Source: Clostridium estertheticum
Lineage (GTDB): Bacteria; Bacillota; Clostridia; Clostridiales; Clostridiaceae
Assembly (NCBI RefSeq): GCF_011065935.2
Contig: NZ_JAAMNH020000001.1
Coordinates: forward strand, 827,001-891,000
Length of the DNA: 64,000 bases
Direction: 5' to 3'
Below the pieces are notes generated by a model. The model made no database searches and was not told where the DNA came from. It saw only the letters and a list, made by a program, of their open reading frames with translations. Every line of letters starts with the position of its first letter. The stretch's first letter is position 1. Both the position numbers and the translations under genes were made by a program. Positions 53,807-62,971 of this stretch are shown piece after piece.

Positions 53807-53817
53807 GAGGGTGAACA

Positions 53818-54975
53818 ATGAATATATTGTATATAGCTTTTAACACTATAAAACGCAACTTTAGGGATAAAAAATCAATGTTCAGGTCTATGTTGATGCC
53901 CATACTGATGATAATAGTTCTTGGAACCGCACTTAACAGTGCCTTCCAGAGTCCAAAGTTAGATAAAATTGATATATGTTATCTTAATAAGGATGGTGGA
54001 GCGGCAGCTGGGGAGTTTGAAAACTTCCTGAGCAGTAAGCAAATTAAAGAAATATTGAATGTTAAGGAGGTATTATCTATAGAAGAAGGAGAAAAATTAA
54101 TTAATGATAAACAGGCGACTTCAATGATAGTTGTGCCAAAGGATTATTCAGTAAAATTAAAGTCTGGAGAAGAGACTCCAATTCAAATTTATAATTCAAA
54201 ATATGCGGATTTCAAAAATATTATGGTTGAAAATATAGTGGAAGCCTATAATTCTGTAGGAAATGTAATGACTGTGGTGGCAAAGCTTAATTCAGAGAAC
54301 TTGGGTTATACAAGTTACAGCGCAGTTGATGAAAATGTGATTTCTACTGAAGGCACGTCTCCAAGGGCGATAGATTATTATTCTATAGCTATGCTTGTTT
54401 TGGCAATAATGAGCTCTGCAACCTTTGCTGCTGATATGCTTTCAGAGGATTATTTTGAAAATGTGGGTATAAGAATTAAGGCATCTCCTGCAAAACCTTA
54501 TGAGAGATTAATTGGTATGATACTTGGATGTGTGCTTGACATATTTATTAAAGGCGTAATTATAATAGCTTTCAGCAAATTTGTCTTTAAAGTGAACTGG
54601 GGAAATAACTTAGGCATGGTAGCAGTTATCATATTAAGTGCTGCAGTCTTTTCTACTCTATTCGGAATGTTTGTTGCCGTGGCTGCGGGCAGCGGAAACA
54701 AGGCCTCAGGAATACTCCTCATACTAAATATTATTTTTACCTTCCTTGCAGGTGGTTTCGCTTTGATTTTAACACAGGATATTCATATGTCAGCCATAAT
54801 GCATCTTTCACCGAATTTTTACCCGCAAACTGCTTTGTTGAATGTGATATATTCCAATAATTACAGGGTTAACATTCATTTTTTTAATACCTTTGGATAT
54901 ATTTCAATGCTTTGGATAGTTTCAGCACTATTATTTATAGGATGTATTGAAATTGAAAGGAGGAGAATAATATGA
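53818..54975 (+). CDS. ABC-2 type exporter permease
   Basis: 385 residues: N-terminal helix (about 24-42), extracytoplasmic domain (IDICYLNKDGGAAAGEFENF), then five helices (from about 180), ending in CIEIERRRII. AGGAGGGTGAACA precedes the ATG, 11 bp after the ATPase stop. It overlaps the next permease by ATGA, so a heterodimeric channel is likely. Same architecture as 3076-4218. Confidence 0.9.
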   Translation: MNILYIAFNTIKRNFRDKKSMFRSMLMPILMIIVLGTALNSAFQSPKLDKIDICYLNKDGGAAAGEFENFLSSKQIKEILNVKEVLSIEEGEKLINDKQATSMIVVPKDYSVKLKSGEETPIQIYNSKYADFKNIMVENIVEAYNSVGNVMTVVAKLNSENLGYTSYSAVDENVISTEGTSPRAIDYYSIAMLVLAIMSSATFAADMLSEDYFENVGIRIKASPAKPYERLIGMILGCVLDIFIKGVIIIAFSKFVFKVNWGNNLGMVAVIILSAAVFSTLFGMFVAVAAGSGNKASGILLILNIIFTFLAGGFALILTQDIHMSAIMHLSPNFYPQTALLNVIYSNNYRVNIHFFNTFGYISMLWIVSALLFIGCIEIERRRII

Positions 54976-56084
54976 CAATTTTTTTCTCGAATTTAAAAAG
55001 AATATTAAAAAAAAGAATAAATAGAATAATGATAGTTGCTGTTCCAGTAATTTTAGTACTCATGGTCTTTAACTTAAATATGAATGCAGTCGTCAGTATA
55101 AATATTGGAGTTGTAGATAATGACAATACAGAGTTTACCAAGGCTTTTATTAAAGGTTTGCAAGAAAAAAGTGAAGTAGAAATTATATCCGAAGATACTA
55201 TGAAAGCGACTATTAAAAATAATCACTTGGCTTATGGAGTTGTAATGGATAAGGGTTTTACAGAAGCTATTTTAAATGGTGAGGATGTTAAGCTTAAAAC
55301 CTATAGAGCCGATGATGTAGACTTAACTTCCGCTGTTAAACTATACATAGAAAATTATATCAGTGCCGCAAGGAATATTGCTAAAAATACCAAAAATAAT
55401 AAGGAAGTTTTCTACTCGTCTCTTAGAGCGTATGAGAAGGGAACTTTTAAGAGTGAAACAATTGTATTTGGAGATAAGGGTGGAGACGGACGAAAAGAAA
55501 AATCTGCTTTAGGACTGCTCGGCTATGCTATGCTTATCATTGCAACATTTTCAACCAATCTTATCCTTGAAGACAAGAAAAATAAAACCTATATCCGTAT
55601 GTTTGCCTCCCCACTGAAAAACTTTAACTATATGCTGCAAAATATTTTTAGCTTCCTATTTATAGTTCTGATACAGGTATATATTGCCTTCAAAATCATG
55701 ACAGGTACATTTAAGGCTCAACTTGGAGCATCAGTAGAAAATATGTTTGTTCTATTCGTAATTTATGCAGCTACCTGTGTAGCTTTGGCTCTTGCCATAG
55801 GAAGTGTTTCAAAAAATATTAAGCAAGCTTCAGCTTTAGGAGTACTTGTAAACACACTTGTAGCCATGCTGGGAGGGTTGTTCTGGCCAAAAGAACTTAT
55901 GCCTGATATACTATTAACCATGGGAAAGTTTACTCCGGCATACTGGCTTACGGATGGTATAGATAAGCTGCTGACTTCGAGATCGATTACTTCAGCAGCA
56001 CAGGATATAGGAATTCTGTTATTATTCACAGTAGTATTTTTCATGATATCTTCCTGGGGGAAGGTCTATGTTGAAGATATTTAA
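54972..56084 (+). CDS. ABC-2 type exporter permease
   Basis: 370 residues: N-terminal helix (about 15-35), extracytoplasmic domain (INIGVVDNDNTEFTKAFIKG), then five helices with GGLFWPKELMPDILLTMGKF before the last one, a typical ABC-2 loop. Start overlaps the previous stop (ATGA), with AGGAGGAG upstream. Second half of the heterodimeric exporter; counterpart of 1920-3089. Confidence 0.9.
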   Translation: MTIFFSNLKRILKKRINRIMIVAVPVILVLMVFNLNMNAVVSINIGVVDNDNTEFTKAFIKGLQEKSEVEIISEDTMKATIKNNHLAYGVVMDKGFTEAILNGEDVKLKTYRADDVDLTSAVKLYIENYISAARNIAKNTKNNKEVFYSSLRAYEKGTFKSETIVFGDKGGDGRKEKSALGLLGYAMLIIATFSTNLILEDKKNKTYIRMFASPLKNFNYMLQNIFSFLFIVLIQVYIAFKIMTGTFKAQLGASVENMFVLFVIYAATCVALALAIGSVSKNIKQASALGVLVNTLVAMLGGLFWPKELMPDILLTMGKFTPAYWLTDGIDKLLTSRSITSAAQDIGILLLFTVVFFMISSWGKVYVEDI

Positions 56085-56205
56085 CATCATTTTAGAGAGA
56101 ACGTCTCCCATTTCTACAAGTGGGAGTTACATAATATAACAAAAAAAGAACTTCAGTGGGAGGTAAATCTCCTTCTGGAGTATTTCAGTTAAAAGGGTGA
56201 GGTAT

Positions 56206-57306
56206 ATGGAATATTTAATAAGAATTTTATTTTTCATTGTAGTAATTGGAAAGTTTATAGTTCAGGGCAATACTTCAGCTACTGAAGTTTCCCTGCTACT
56301 GCTTTTAGCTGCAGTTAATATATTTAAGCAGAAAAACAGGGTTACCTGGCATGTTTTGATAATAGAGGCAACATTCATAACCGTTGGATGCAATTACAGT
56401 CATAATTTTTCACTACTGTATGCCCTGATTGCATATGATGCCGGTAATAAGGATATGAAACCCTTTACTTTGGTTGCAGCTACACTAGCAATTTGTTTTT
56501 CAGGCTTAAATAATATTATGGAAGTTTTAGCACTTATTTTTATTGCTTTTATGTTTGGAAACCTATCCCTGAAGTTTAGAGAAAATATAAACTCTTTTAA
56601 AGAAACTTATGATAACGAAAGAAGATACAGATATGAGCTTGAGGCTGCCAAGCAGAAGCTTTTAAACTCAGCTAAAGAGGTGGCTTATATCGCAGAAATC
56701 AAGGAAAGAAATAGAATTGCCAGAGAGATTCATGATACTGTGGGACACAGGATTGCAGGCATTTTGCTTCAGCTTCAGGTAGTACAAAAGCTGAGGCACA
56801 GGGATGAAGAAAAATCTGATAAGCTGCTTAAGGATTCAGTTGAAAGATTGGCTGAAACATTAAATGTAATGAGAAATACTGTACATAATATCAGGCCAAG
56901 CAATTCAATGGGTTTGGAGTATATAGAAGGCATTATTAATAATTTTAACTACTGTATTGTAAATTTCAAGCATTTAGGAAATTTTAACAGTCTCTCCGCA
57001 AATGTGTTGGAGACTATAAGCTCGGACATTAAGGAGGCATTAACAAATGCATATAAGTATTCCAAAGCAACAGCTATTGATATTAAAATTGATATTAGGG
57101 ACAGCTTTGTAAGGATATATATTAAAGACAATGGGGAAGGGTGTCCAAACCTAAGGGAAGGCTTTGGCCTGCAGGGTATAAGAGAAAGGATCGAAAACCT
57201 TGGCGGCACAGTTTCCTTCAGCGGAGAAAATGGGTTTATGATAGTTTATATAATTCCACTTGGAAAAGAAAAGGGGGAAGAACTACATGAAAATAATAAT
57301 TGTTGA
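56206..57306 (+). CDS. Sensor histidine kinase, DesK/NarL-partner class
   Basis: About 366 residues: several membrane helices in the first 120 residues, a coiled linker (KETYDNERRYRYELEAAKQK), HisKA_3 with His176 (REIHDTVGHRIAGILLQLQV), and HATPase with KEALTNAYKYSKATA, IKDNGEG and GFGLQGIRERI. ATG 56206 follows GGGTGAGG; GTG 56197 is an alternative. It overlaps the regulator by 20 bp. Paralogue of the kinase at 5369. The two hairpin-forming inverted repeats (near 56096-56190) just upstream may tune its expression relative to the exporter. Confidence 0.92.
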   Translation: MEYLIRILFFIVVIGKFIVQGNTSATEVSLLLLLAAVNIFKQKNRVTWHVLIIEATFITVGCNYSHNFSLLYALIAYDAGNKDMKPFTLVAATLAICFSGLNNIMEVLALIFIAFMFGNLSLKFRENINSFKETYDNERRYRYELEAAKQKLLNSAKEVAYIAEIKERNRIAREIHDTVGHRIAGILLQLQVVQKLRHRDEEKSDKLLKDSVERLAETLNVMRNTVHNIRPSNSMGLEYIEGIINNFNYCIVNFKHLGNFNSLSANVLETISSDIKEALTNAYKYSKATAIDIKIDIRDSFVRIYIKDNGEGCPNLREGFGLQGIRERIENLGGTVSFSGENGFMIVYIIPLGKEKGEELHENNNC

Positions 57307-57910
57307 CGACGACGGCCTGATTCGAGACAGCTTAAAGCTACTTATAGAGCTTGAAGAAGATATGGAGGTAATTGGCACAGCTAAAAATGGAATGGAGGCC
57401 TTTGAACTTTGTAAGGCAAATAACCCAGATATAGTGCTTATGGATATACGGATGCCTGTTATGGACGGTGTGCTTGGCACTAAACTTATAAAAGAAAATT
57501 TTCACGATATTAAAGTAGTGCTTCTGACTACCTTCAAGGATGATGAATATATAAGAGAAGCTGTAATGAATGGTGCTGAAGGTTATATATTGAAAAATCA
57601 GTCTTCAGACAGTATTATAGAAAGCCTTAGGACGGTGTTTAAAGGGAATGTAGTTTTCGAAAAGGATATAATTAGCTCAATTAAAGGCATGTTAAAAGAG
57701 GAAAATAAGAAAGAGCCTTCTCATTTTAACTTGTCTGAAAGAGAATTTGAAATCCTGGCTTTAATATCTGATGGGCTATCAAATAAGGAAATAGCAGAAA
57801 AACTTTTTTTAGGTGAGGGAACAGTAAGAAACTATATAACAAATGTTTTGGGGAAGCTGTGGCTTAGGGATAGGACTCAACTGGCTATATTTTATTTGAA
57901 AAACTTTTGA
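57287..57910 (+). CDS. Response regulator, NarL/LuxR family
   Basis: 207 residues from ATG 57287 (GGGGGAAG upstream, inside the kinase gene). Receiver with VDDD (6-9), Asp53 (VLMDIRM), LLTTF and GYILKN; C-terminal LuxR helix-turn-helix (ISDGLSNKEIAEKLFLGEGTVRNYI). Blocks DDEYI and RDRTQLAIFYLKN are shared with the regulator at 6448, supporting a common ancestor and a related DNA target, such as the shared 13-bp motif. Confidence 0.94.
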   Translation: MKIIIVDDDGLIRDSLKLLIELEEDMEVIGTAKNGMEAFELCKANNPDIVLMDIRMPVMDGVLGTKLIKENFHDIKVVLLTTFKDDEYIREAVMNGAEGYILKNQSSDSIIESLRTVFKGNVVFEKDIISSIKGMLKEENKKEPSHFNLSEREFEILALISDGLSNKEIAEKLFLGEGTVRNYITNVLGKLWLRDRTQLAIFYLKNF

Positions 57911-57982
57911 GTTTTTTATGCCGTTCATTTATAAATAAGGTGTATAGTCTAACATAGCATAAATTAAAGAAGGAGTGAAAAT

Positions 57983-58891
57983 ATGTTTTCAAATCAGAAT
58001 GGGTTATTTGGAGAAGCGAAACAAGCGAAGGTACTACCTAATATTATTACAAGTCTACTTTGGGTATTCCTCTTTCTAATGGTCGGACAAGGAATTGGTG
58101 GAATCTTGGCTCATTTTACAAAAAAAATTATTGGTAATGATCCTGCAGTTTTATTGTTAAATGAGCTTATTTGTGGGTTTATATTTATAACATTACTTGT
58201 ATTTGCTAGAGTAAAGTTTAGAGAAAAAAGAAGTATTTCAAGTATTGGTTTAAAAAAAGAAGGACTTATAAAAAAGTATTTAGTAGGTTTTGGAATAGGG
58301 ATTTTAATGTTTTCAGTAGTGGTTTTATTGCTTAGTATTAGTGGACATACTGTAGTAAATAGCAATCCAGGAGGTCTTTCGGGTATAGCAGCTTTAAGTG
58401 GTGTCCTAATTGTTATACCAGGTTGGATAATACAAAGTGGTACAGAAGAGATTCTTTCACGAGGCTGGCTTATGAATGTTTTAGGTGCAAGATATAATGT
58501 AGCTGTAGGTTTGATTATTTCGTCTTCATTTTTTGGACTTATGCACTTTGCAAATCCAAATGTAAACATTTTAGCTATAATAAACATTGTTTTAGTAGGT
58601 TTGTTTTTTGGTGTATATGTTATAAAAACTAATGATCTATGGGGGGCTTGTGGACTTCATGCGGCGTGGAACTGGACTCAAGGAAATGTTTTTGGTTTTG
58701 AGGTAAGTGGACAAAAAGTAGCAGCAGGTAGTTTATTAAATTTGAGGTTAACTGGTTCAGAATGGTTTACAGGTGGATTATTTGGCCCTGAAGCTGGTAT
58801 CGCAGCAACTATAGTTCTTTGTATAGGAATTGTTATTGTATATTTTATTCCATGTCATAAAAATTTAGGTACTGTGAGGAGTTTAATGTAA
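57983..58891 (+). CDS. CPBP-family intramembrane glutamic protease
   Basis: 302 residues with about eight membrane helices and the three CPBP/Abi motifs: EExxxR at 155-160 (TEEILSRGW), FxxxH around His188 (FFGLMHFANPN) and HxxxN at 226-230 (GLHAAWNW). Related to Rce1-type and bacteriocin-immunity proteins. AAGGAGTG precedes the ATG. It lies 72 bp after the response regulator, so it may belong to the same regulon. Substrate unknown. Confidence 0.9.
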   Translation: MFSNQNGLFGEAKQAKVLPNIITSLLWVFLFLMVGQGIGGILAHFTKKIIGNDPAVLLLNELICGFIFITLLVFARVKFREKRSISSIGLKKEGLIKKYLVGFGIGILMFSVVVLLLSISGHTVVNSNPGGLSGIAALSGVLIVIPGWIIQSGTEEILSRGWLMNVLGARYNVAVGLIISSSFFGLMHFANPNVNILAIINIVLVGLFFGVYVIKTNDLWGACGLHAAWNWTQGNVFGFEVSGQKVAAGSLLNLRLTGSEWFTGGLFGPEAGIAATIVLCIGIVIVYFIPCHKNLGTVRSLM

Positions 58892-58912
58892 AAAATACAT
58901 TAATTGAACTTA

Positions 58913-58941
58913 TTTACAATAAATACAAAAGGTGATATAAT
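58913..58941 (+). promoter_or_regulatory. Promoter of the ABC-F leader
   Basis: TTTACA, a 17-bp spacer and TATAAT. The predicted transcript start, near 58948, gives a leader of about 470 nt before the ABC-F gene. Confidence 0.75.
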
Positions 58942-58972
58942 AAAAAAAAGTGTTGAAAGGGGATAGTAAATT

Positions 58973-58993
58973 ATGACACCAACTAATTGCTAA
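58973..58993 (+). CDS. Leader peptide MTPTNC
   Basis: Six codons (ATG ACA CCA ACT AAT TGC TAA) preceded at 11 bases by GAAAGGGG, only about 25 nt into the predicted transcript. Very short leader ORFs of this kind precede ribosome-targeting antibiotic resistance genes, where drug-stalled ribosomes change folding of the downstream RNA. Coding is inferred from position, ribosome site and context. Confidence 0.5.
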   Translation: MTPTNC

Positions 58994-59284
58994 TATTAAT
59001 TTAAAATTAATATGTATTTTATAATGAGTTTTAATTTGCCTAATTATATTTAGGTTTTATTGTTATGCTCTTTATGGAATAAGGCATTTAGAAGGTAACT
59101 TACTTTACTGGAATTCAACATTGTAATTTATAGGATATTTCAAGAGTTATTTTGAAGTATTAAGCCAGGGTTTTTTGAAAAATTTTGGTGCAAGATATAT
59201 CAGCATAAAGATGGCGTTATTAACGCCCATAAGCCTTTTGCTTATATCTGATTTTAATAAATTATTATAGTAATAGAGTTTTTC
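58994..59284 (+). ncRNA. Structured leader of the ABC-F gene
   Basis: Between the leader peptide and the terminator lie pairing segments: AGATATA (59191-59197) with TATATCT (59243-59249), enclosing GGCGTTATTAACGCC (59213-59227, self-complementary) and CATAA/TTATG-like pieces. These would allow alternative folds competing with the terminator at 59285. The fold was not computed. Confidence 0.4.
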
Positions 59285-59325
59285 AGACTGTAAGAAGAGA
59301 TGATCTTCTTATGGTCTTTTAATTT
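59285..59325 (+). terminator. Attenuator-type terminator in the ABC-F leader
   Basis: AGAC-TG-TAAGAAGA pairs with TCTTCTTA-TG-GTCT, then TTTTAATTTT. It lies about 100 bp before the ABC-F start, downstream of the promoter and leader peptide, which is the position of a regulated terminator. Confidence 0.7.
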
Positions 59326-59419
59326 TCAATATTACTTAAAAAGATTATAGTAGATAAGAGCTTTTTCTGCCTGTCCATAGAGTTCTAAATTTAAAATATG
59401 GATGAAAGAAGGAATTTTT

Positions 59420-61399
59420 ATGTTCGAATTATCATTAAATGGTGTAAAAAAATATATGGATGCCACACTTGTTGTTAAAAATATAAGCTTTCAAGTTTAC
59501 TCAGGAGAAAAAGTTGGTATAGTAGGTGTAAATGGAAGCGGGAAGAGCACTATCCTTAAGCTAATTGCGGGAATAGAACCTATGAATTACTATCCAGGTT
59601 ACCCGCAAACCTCAAGCTATGGATATGATGAGGGGTTAATTAATATGCCCAGAGAAGCCACTAGTGCTTACCTTGAACAAATACCGCAGTATCATGAGAG
59701 TTTAAAGGTTATTGATGTTTTAAACTTAGCTTTTGAGGAAATTCATAGTATAGAGGATAAAATGCGTAAACTAGAAGAAGAGATGAAATTTTTAGAAAAT
59801 ACAACATTGGAAAAAGCCTTGAAACAGTACAGTGAATTGGTTCAATTATATGAAGTTAAAGGCGGATATAATACAGAAGAAAAATTAAGCAAGATTTGCA
59901 CGGGCCTGAAATTTGGTGATAGCTTTTTAAATAAAGACTTTAGTTTATTAAGCGGTGGTGAAAAAACCACGGTTGTACTTGGTAAGCTCTTGATTGATGA
60001 TCCAGATATATTACTACTGGATGAACCTACAAATCATTTGGATATGGATTCAATTGAATGGCTTGAAGGATATCTTAAGGCATATAAGGGAATTGTAATT
60101 ATCGTATCTCATGACAGATACTTTTTAGATAATGTAGTAACAAAAATTATAGAAATAGAAGATATGGAAAGTAAGACTTATAAAGGAAATTACTCTGATT
60201 TTGCGAAGCAAAAAGAGGAGAATATGCTTGAACAATTTCATCAATATAAGGAACAGCAAAAGCAGACTAAGATTATACAGAAGACTATAAAGGAGTTAAG
60301 GGATTGGGCAATTAGTGTAGATAATAATAAATTCTTTAAAAGAGCTGTCAGTTTACAAAAAAAACTTGATAAAATGAATAGTAGTGACACTGAAAGTAAT
60401 AAGGATTATCGATCCAGAGGTCAATATGTAAGAACTGAAAAACCGAAGTTTGAAAGAAAGAATATGAAGCTTAACTTTAAAGAAACTGAAAGATCTGGTA
60501 ATGAGACAATCAAGGCTATAGGGCTGTCTAAAAGCTTTGAAGATAAAGTTATTTTTAAGGATACAGATTTAATGATTAATTTTGGTGAAAGAGTGGCGCT
60601 AATCGGCCCAAATGGTAGCGGGAAAACCACCTTCTTAAAACTGCTATTAGGTGAAGAGTGTCCAGATGATGGTGTAGTGGAATTAGGTGCCAATGTAATG
60701 GCGGCATATTTGCCTCAGAAAATTACTTTTAAAAACGAGGAACTCACTGTGCTGGATTGTTTCAGGGAAGATGTTTTTCTGCCAGAGGGGAAAGCACGGG
60801 AATACCTGTCCAAATTCATGTTTTATGGGAGCAGTGTCTTTAAGAAAGTAAAGCACTTATCCGGAGGAGAGAAAATAAGGCTGAAGCTCAGCAAACTGTT
60901 ATATGAAGATGTGAATTTATTGATACTAGATGAGCCCACTAATCATCTTGATATTGATTCCATAGAAACCTTTGAGGAAGCGCTGGAAGAGTTTAAAGGA
61001 ACTATATGCTTCATCTCTCATGACAGATACTTTATAAATAAAATCGGTGAAAGAGTTATTGCTATTGAGAACAATGCGTTTAAAAGTTATCCTGGTAATT
61101 ATAATTATTATAAAAATGTAAAAGATGAGCAGAACCTTCAGTCTCTTAAAGAGCCAGTAGTGAAGAGTGAAAAAGTTAAGAAACCAAGAAATATTGATGA
61201 AAGTAAAAATAAGGAAGTGGAAAAGGCTAAAGCTCTAACCCGTGTTGAAATTCTTGAAGATGAAATAAGAGAGATTGATTTAGCTATGGCTGACTCAAGG
61301 TTGCATTATGAGGAGCTTAATAAGCTGTACTCTAGGAAAGAGGAGTTATGTAAAGAGCAGGATGGAGTTATGGAATTGTGGTTAAATTTTAATAATTAA
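59420..61399 (+). CDS. ABC-F ATPase, ribosomal-protection type
   Basis: About 659 residues, two ABC domains in one chain with no membrane segment. Domain 1: Walker A GVNGSGKST (about 37-45), LSGGEKT, LLLDEPTNHLD. Long interdomain linker (about 240-350) rich in K/Q, which reaches the ribosome's drug site in resistance factors. Domain 2: GPNGSGKTT, LSGGEKIRLK, LLILDEPTNHLD. C-terminal coiled coil. The long linker, sequence style and attenuated leader suggest the clostridial antibiotic-resistance group (CplR-like: pleuromutilin, lincosamide, streptogramin A). ATG 59420 follows AGAAGGA; the frame opens at 59402. Confidence 0.88.
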   Translation: MFELSLNGVKKYMDATLVVKNISFQVYSGEKVGIVGVNGSGKSTILKLIAGIEPMNYYPGYPQTSSYGYDEGLINMPREATSAYLEQIPQYHESLKVIDVLNLAFEEIHSIEDKMRKLEEEMKFLENTTLEKALKQYSELVQLYEVKGGYNTEEKLSKICTGLKFGDSFLNKDFSLLSGGEKTTVVLGKLLIDDPDILLLDEPTNHLDMDSIEWLEGYLKAYKGIVIIVSHDRYFLDNVVTKIIEIEDMESKTYKGNYSDFAKQKEENMLEQFHQYKEQQKQTKIIQKTIKELRDWAISVDNNKFFKRAVSLQKKLDKMNSSDTESNKDYRSRGQYVRTEKPKFERKNMKLNFKETERSGNETIKAIGLSKSFEDKVIFKDTDLMINFGERVALIGPNGSGKTTFLKLLLGEECPDDGVVELGANVMAAYLPQKITFKNEELTVLDCFREDVFLPEGKAREYLSKFMFYGSSVFKKVKHLSGGEKIRLKLSKLLYEDVNLLILDEPTNHLDIDSIETFEEALEEFKGTICFISHDRYFINKIGERVIAIENNAFKSYPGNYNYYKNVKDEQNLQSLKEPVVKSEKVKKPRNIDESKNKEVEKAKALTRVEILEDEIREIDLAMADSRLHYEELNKLYSRKEELCKEQDGVMELWLNFNN

Positions 61400-61460
61400 A
61401 GGCAAGAATAAATTTTACGACCCTCTATATTGCTTAGGGGGTCTAAATTTTGTGAATAAC

Positions 61461-61513
61461 AACACACCGCCCTATAAAATTTTAATTTTGTAGGGCGGTG
61501 TGTTGCTACCTTT
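61461..61513 (+). terminator. Terminator hairpin after the ABC-F gene
   Basis: AACACACCGCCCTA/TAGGGCGGTGTGTT, a perfect 14-bp stem followed by GCTACCTTTTTTT. Confidence 0.85.
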
Positions 61514-61528
61514 TTTTAAAGTCGAAAT

Positions 61529-61700
61529 TTAGCAAGCGAAAATTTCCTTAATCATAAACTCTCTTCCGCTTAATAACTCCCAGTCCTTACTGCCACAGTT
61601 TGGACATGTTTGACTATTTTCAATGATACGTTATTTTCTTTCAAAGCATGTTTTAAAATCATATATTTGTTGTGTGCATTAAAAACTTCAACTTTCATAA
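61529..61700 (-). pseudogene. hypA: Relic of a second hypA gene
   Basis: The minus-strand frame ending TAA at 61529 reads CPNCGSKDWELLSGREFMIK then EIFAC, almost the same as the tail of HypA at 47580-47921 (CPNCGSKDWEILCGKEFMIK, EIIAC). A stop interrupts it about 31 codons up. In another frame ATG 61700, behind AAAAGGTAGG, opens a 42-codon run (MKVEVFNAHNKYMILKHALK...) that overlaps it, so frames have been joined or shifted. Only the second half of the zinc site remains; not functional as HypA. Confidence 0.75.
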
Positions 61701-61764
61701 CAGCGCCTACCTTTTAAAGATTAAAATGCGTCACTAATACATAAACAAAATAAACTGCAGTATC

Positions 61765-62448
61765 CTATATATTTTTATTTTCCCAGATAACCTGCATTTG
61801 ATAACCATTTTTGGAAATTCTACATCCTGGCAAATAAGTAGTAAATAAATTTTTGAATTTCTGTTCTGATAAATATCTATCTGAAGCTAAATGCTTTAGC
61901 CAATCCTTTGAAATATTAAATTTAAATATTCTAAATCCAATCTTTACACCAAACATTTTACAATTTGGTATAAGTCTTGAAAATGCTTCAATAATACTAA
62001 ATATTGTTGGTTCTTTTTCAAAGTTAGATATAACATCTACAATTACAATTTTACCGCCAGGGTTAACCATATCCTTAATTTTTGTGATTAATAATGGAAT
62101 ATCATTTATATGATGAAAAGTTGTCCGACTTGTTATCAAATCAAATTTTTCATATAACTTCAACTCATTAGCATCCATATTTATATATTTGATATTTAAT
62201 GATTGTCTTTTACTCGAAGCAATATGTAACATTTCTTCTGATATATCAATACCTATTACTTTATCGTAATACTTTGACAACTTATATGCCAAAATACCTG
62301 ACCCACAACCTATATCCAATGCTGAACCTTTGTTATCTGACATTTCTAAAACGAAAAATTTACTATTATCAAATAATGATTCCATAAAATCATATTCTTC
62401 TGCTACTTTATTAAATTGCATTTTAGTTTTGTTTGTTGAATTATTCAT
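61765..62448 (-). CDS. Class I SAM-dependent methyltransferase
   Basis: 227 residues with motif I ALDIGCGSGILAYKL (about 53-67), GIDISEEMLHIASSK, and LITSRTTFHHINDIP. Typical of UbiE/Coq5-like small-molecule methyltransferases; acceptor unknown. AAGGGG lies 7-8 bases before ATG 62448. Monocistronic on the minus strand, convergent with the ABC-F gene. Confidence 0.9.
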   Translation of the reverse strand: MNNSTNKTKMQFNKVAEEYDFMESLFDNSKFFVLEMSDNKGSALDIGCGSGILAYKLSKYYDKVIGIDISEEMLHIASSKRQSLNIKYINMDANELKLYEKFDLITSRTTFHHINDIPLLITKIKDMVNPGGKIVIVDVISNFEKEPTIFSIIEAFSRLIPNCKMFGVKIGFRIFKFNISKDWLKHLASDRYLSEQKFKNLFTTYLPGCRISKNGYQMQVIWENKNI

Positions 62449-62582
62449 ATTTGTTTCCCCTTAATAAATTTATATTTGTTGTTTACTTATATAAGAAATT
62501 TTAAATAGTTTGTAACATTATAACAGTAGAACACAAATCATTTATTCAATTATACCATTATTACCGTAAATTGGGTTAGAGA

Positions 62583-62620
62583 AACAAATGTATGATTTGA
62601 TGTAAAATCGTACATCCGTA
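62583..62620. repeat. Degenerate copy of the 38-bp palindrome
   Basis: Starts AACAAATGTATGATTTGATG and continues TAAAATCGTACATCCG, matching the palindrome at 52626-52663 at most positions. Several changes break the symmetry. Confidence 0.55.
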
Positions 62621-62680
62621 ACCAGGAGGAATGCTTACAACAATAGGAACATTATTTTCTTTGAAACCTTTACTAATTAG

Positions 62681-62782
62681 CATTTTGCGAAATATACCTG
62701 GCCTGTATACCCATTAGCTGTTGCTATAGGATTATTTCAGCTATATTTGTTTGGTGGAAGAAAGCGTGGACTACTTGTTTAA
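62681..62782 (+). pseudogene. C-terminal relic of a small membrane protein
   Basis: Thirty-three codons between stops: WPVYPLAVAIGLFQLYLFGG followed by RKRGLLV. It resembles the last helix and basic tail of short LiaF/DUF5668-like membrane proteins, but is too short to assign. A terminator at 62787-62824 (TAGCTAGTAAAA/TTTTACTAGCTA plus T-run) follows directly, as for a real gene's 3' end. Confidence 0.35.
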
Positions 62783-62786
62783 TGAG

Positions 62787-62824
62787 TAGCTAGTAAAACT
62801 TATTGCTTTTACTAGCTATTTTTC
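62787..62824 (+). terminator. Terminator
   Basis: TAGCTAGTAAAA/TTTTACTAGCTA, perfect 12-bp stem, then TTTTTCTG. Confidence 0.8.
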
Positions 62825-62842
62825 TGTCCACTAAGGTCATAA

Positions 62843-62971
62843 TATAAATGGGAACGTAGTGGAGTACTTCTGTTTGCTAATGGAATGCTTGTGCTTGGTA
62901 ATCTCGGAGGTGGTAGAGGGGGACGAAGTGGACCGCTTGCTAATAACTCATCCCTAGCTAAGTTAATTTAG
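62843..62971 (+). other. Open frame, Gly-rich, doubtful
   Basis: Forty-two codons without a start codon or ribosome site read YKWERSGVLLFANGMLVLGN, then LGGGRGGRSGPLAN. It overlaps the end of the convergent ferritin-like gene. Probably a relic of a lost plus-strand gene; no family assigned. Confidence 0.25.

Noticed and set aside
53800..58900. Reading the second exporter plus CPBP protease as a lantibiotic or bacteriocin immunity cluster
   Set aside because: No precursor peptide, modification enzyme or C39 peptidase domain is present; the permeases are generic ABC-2 type.
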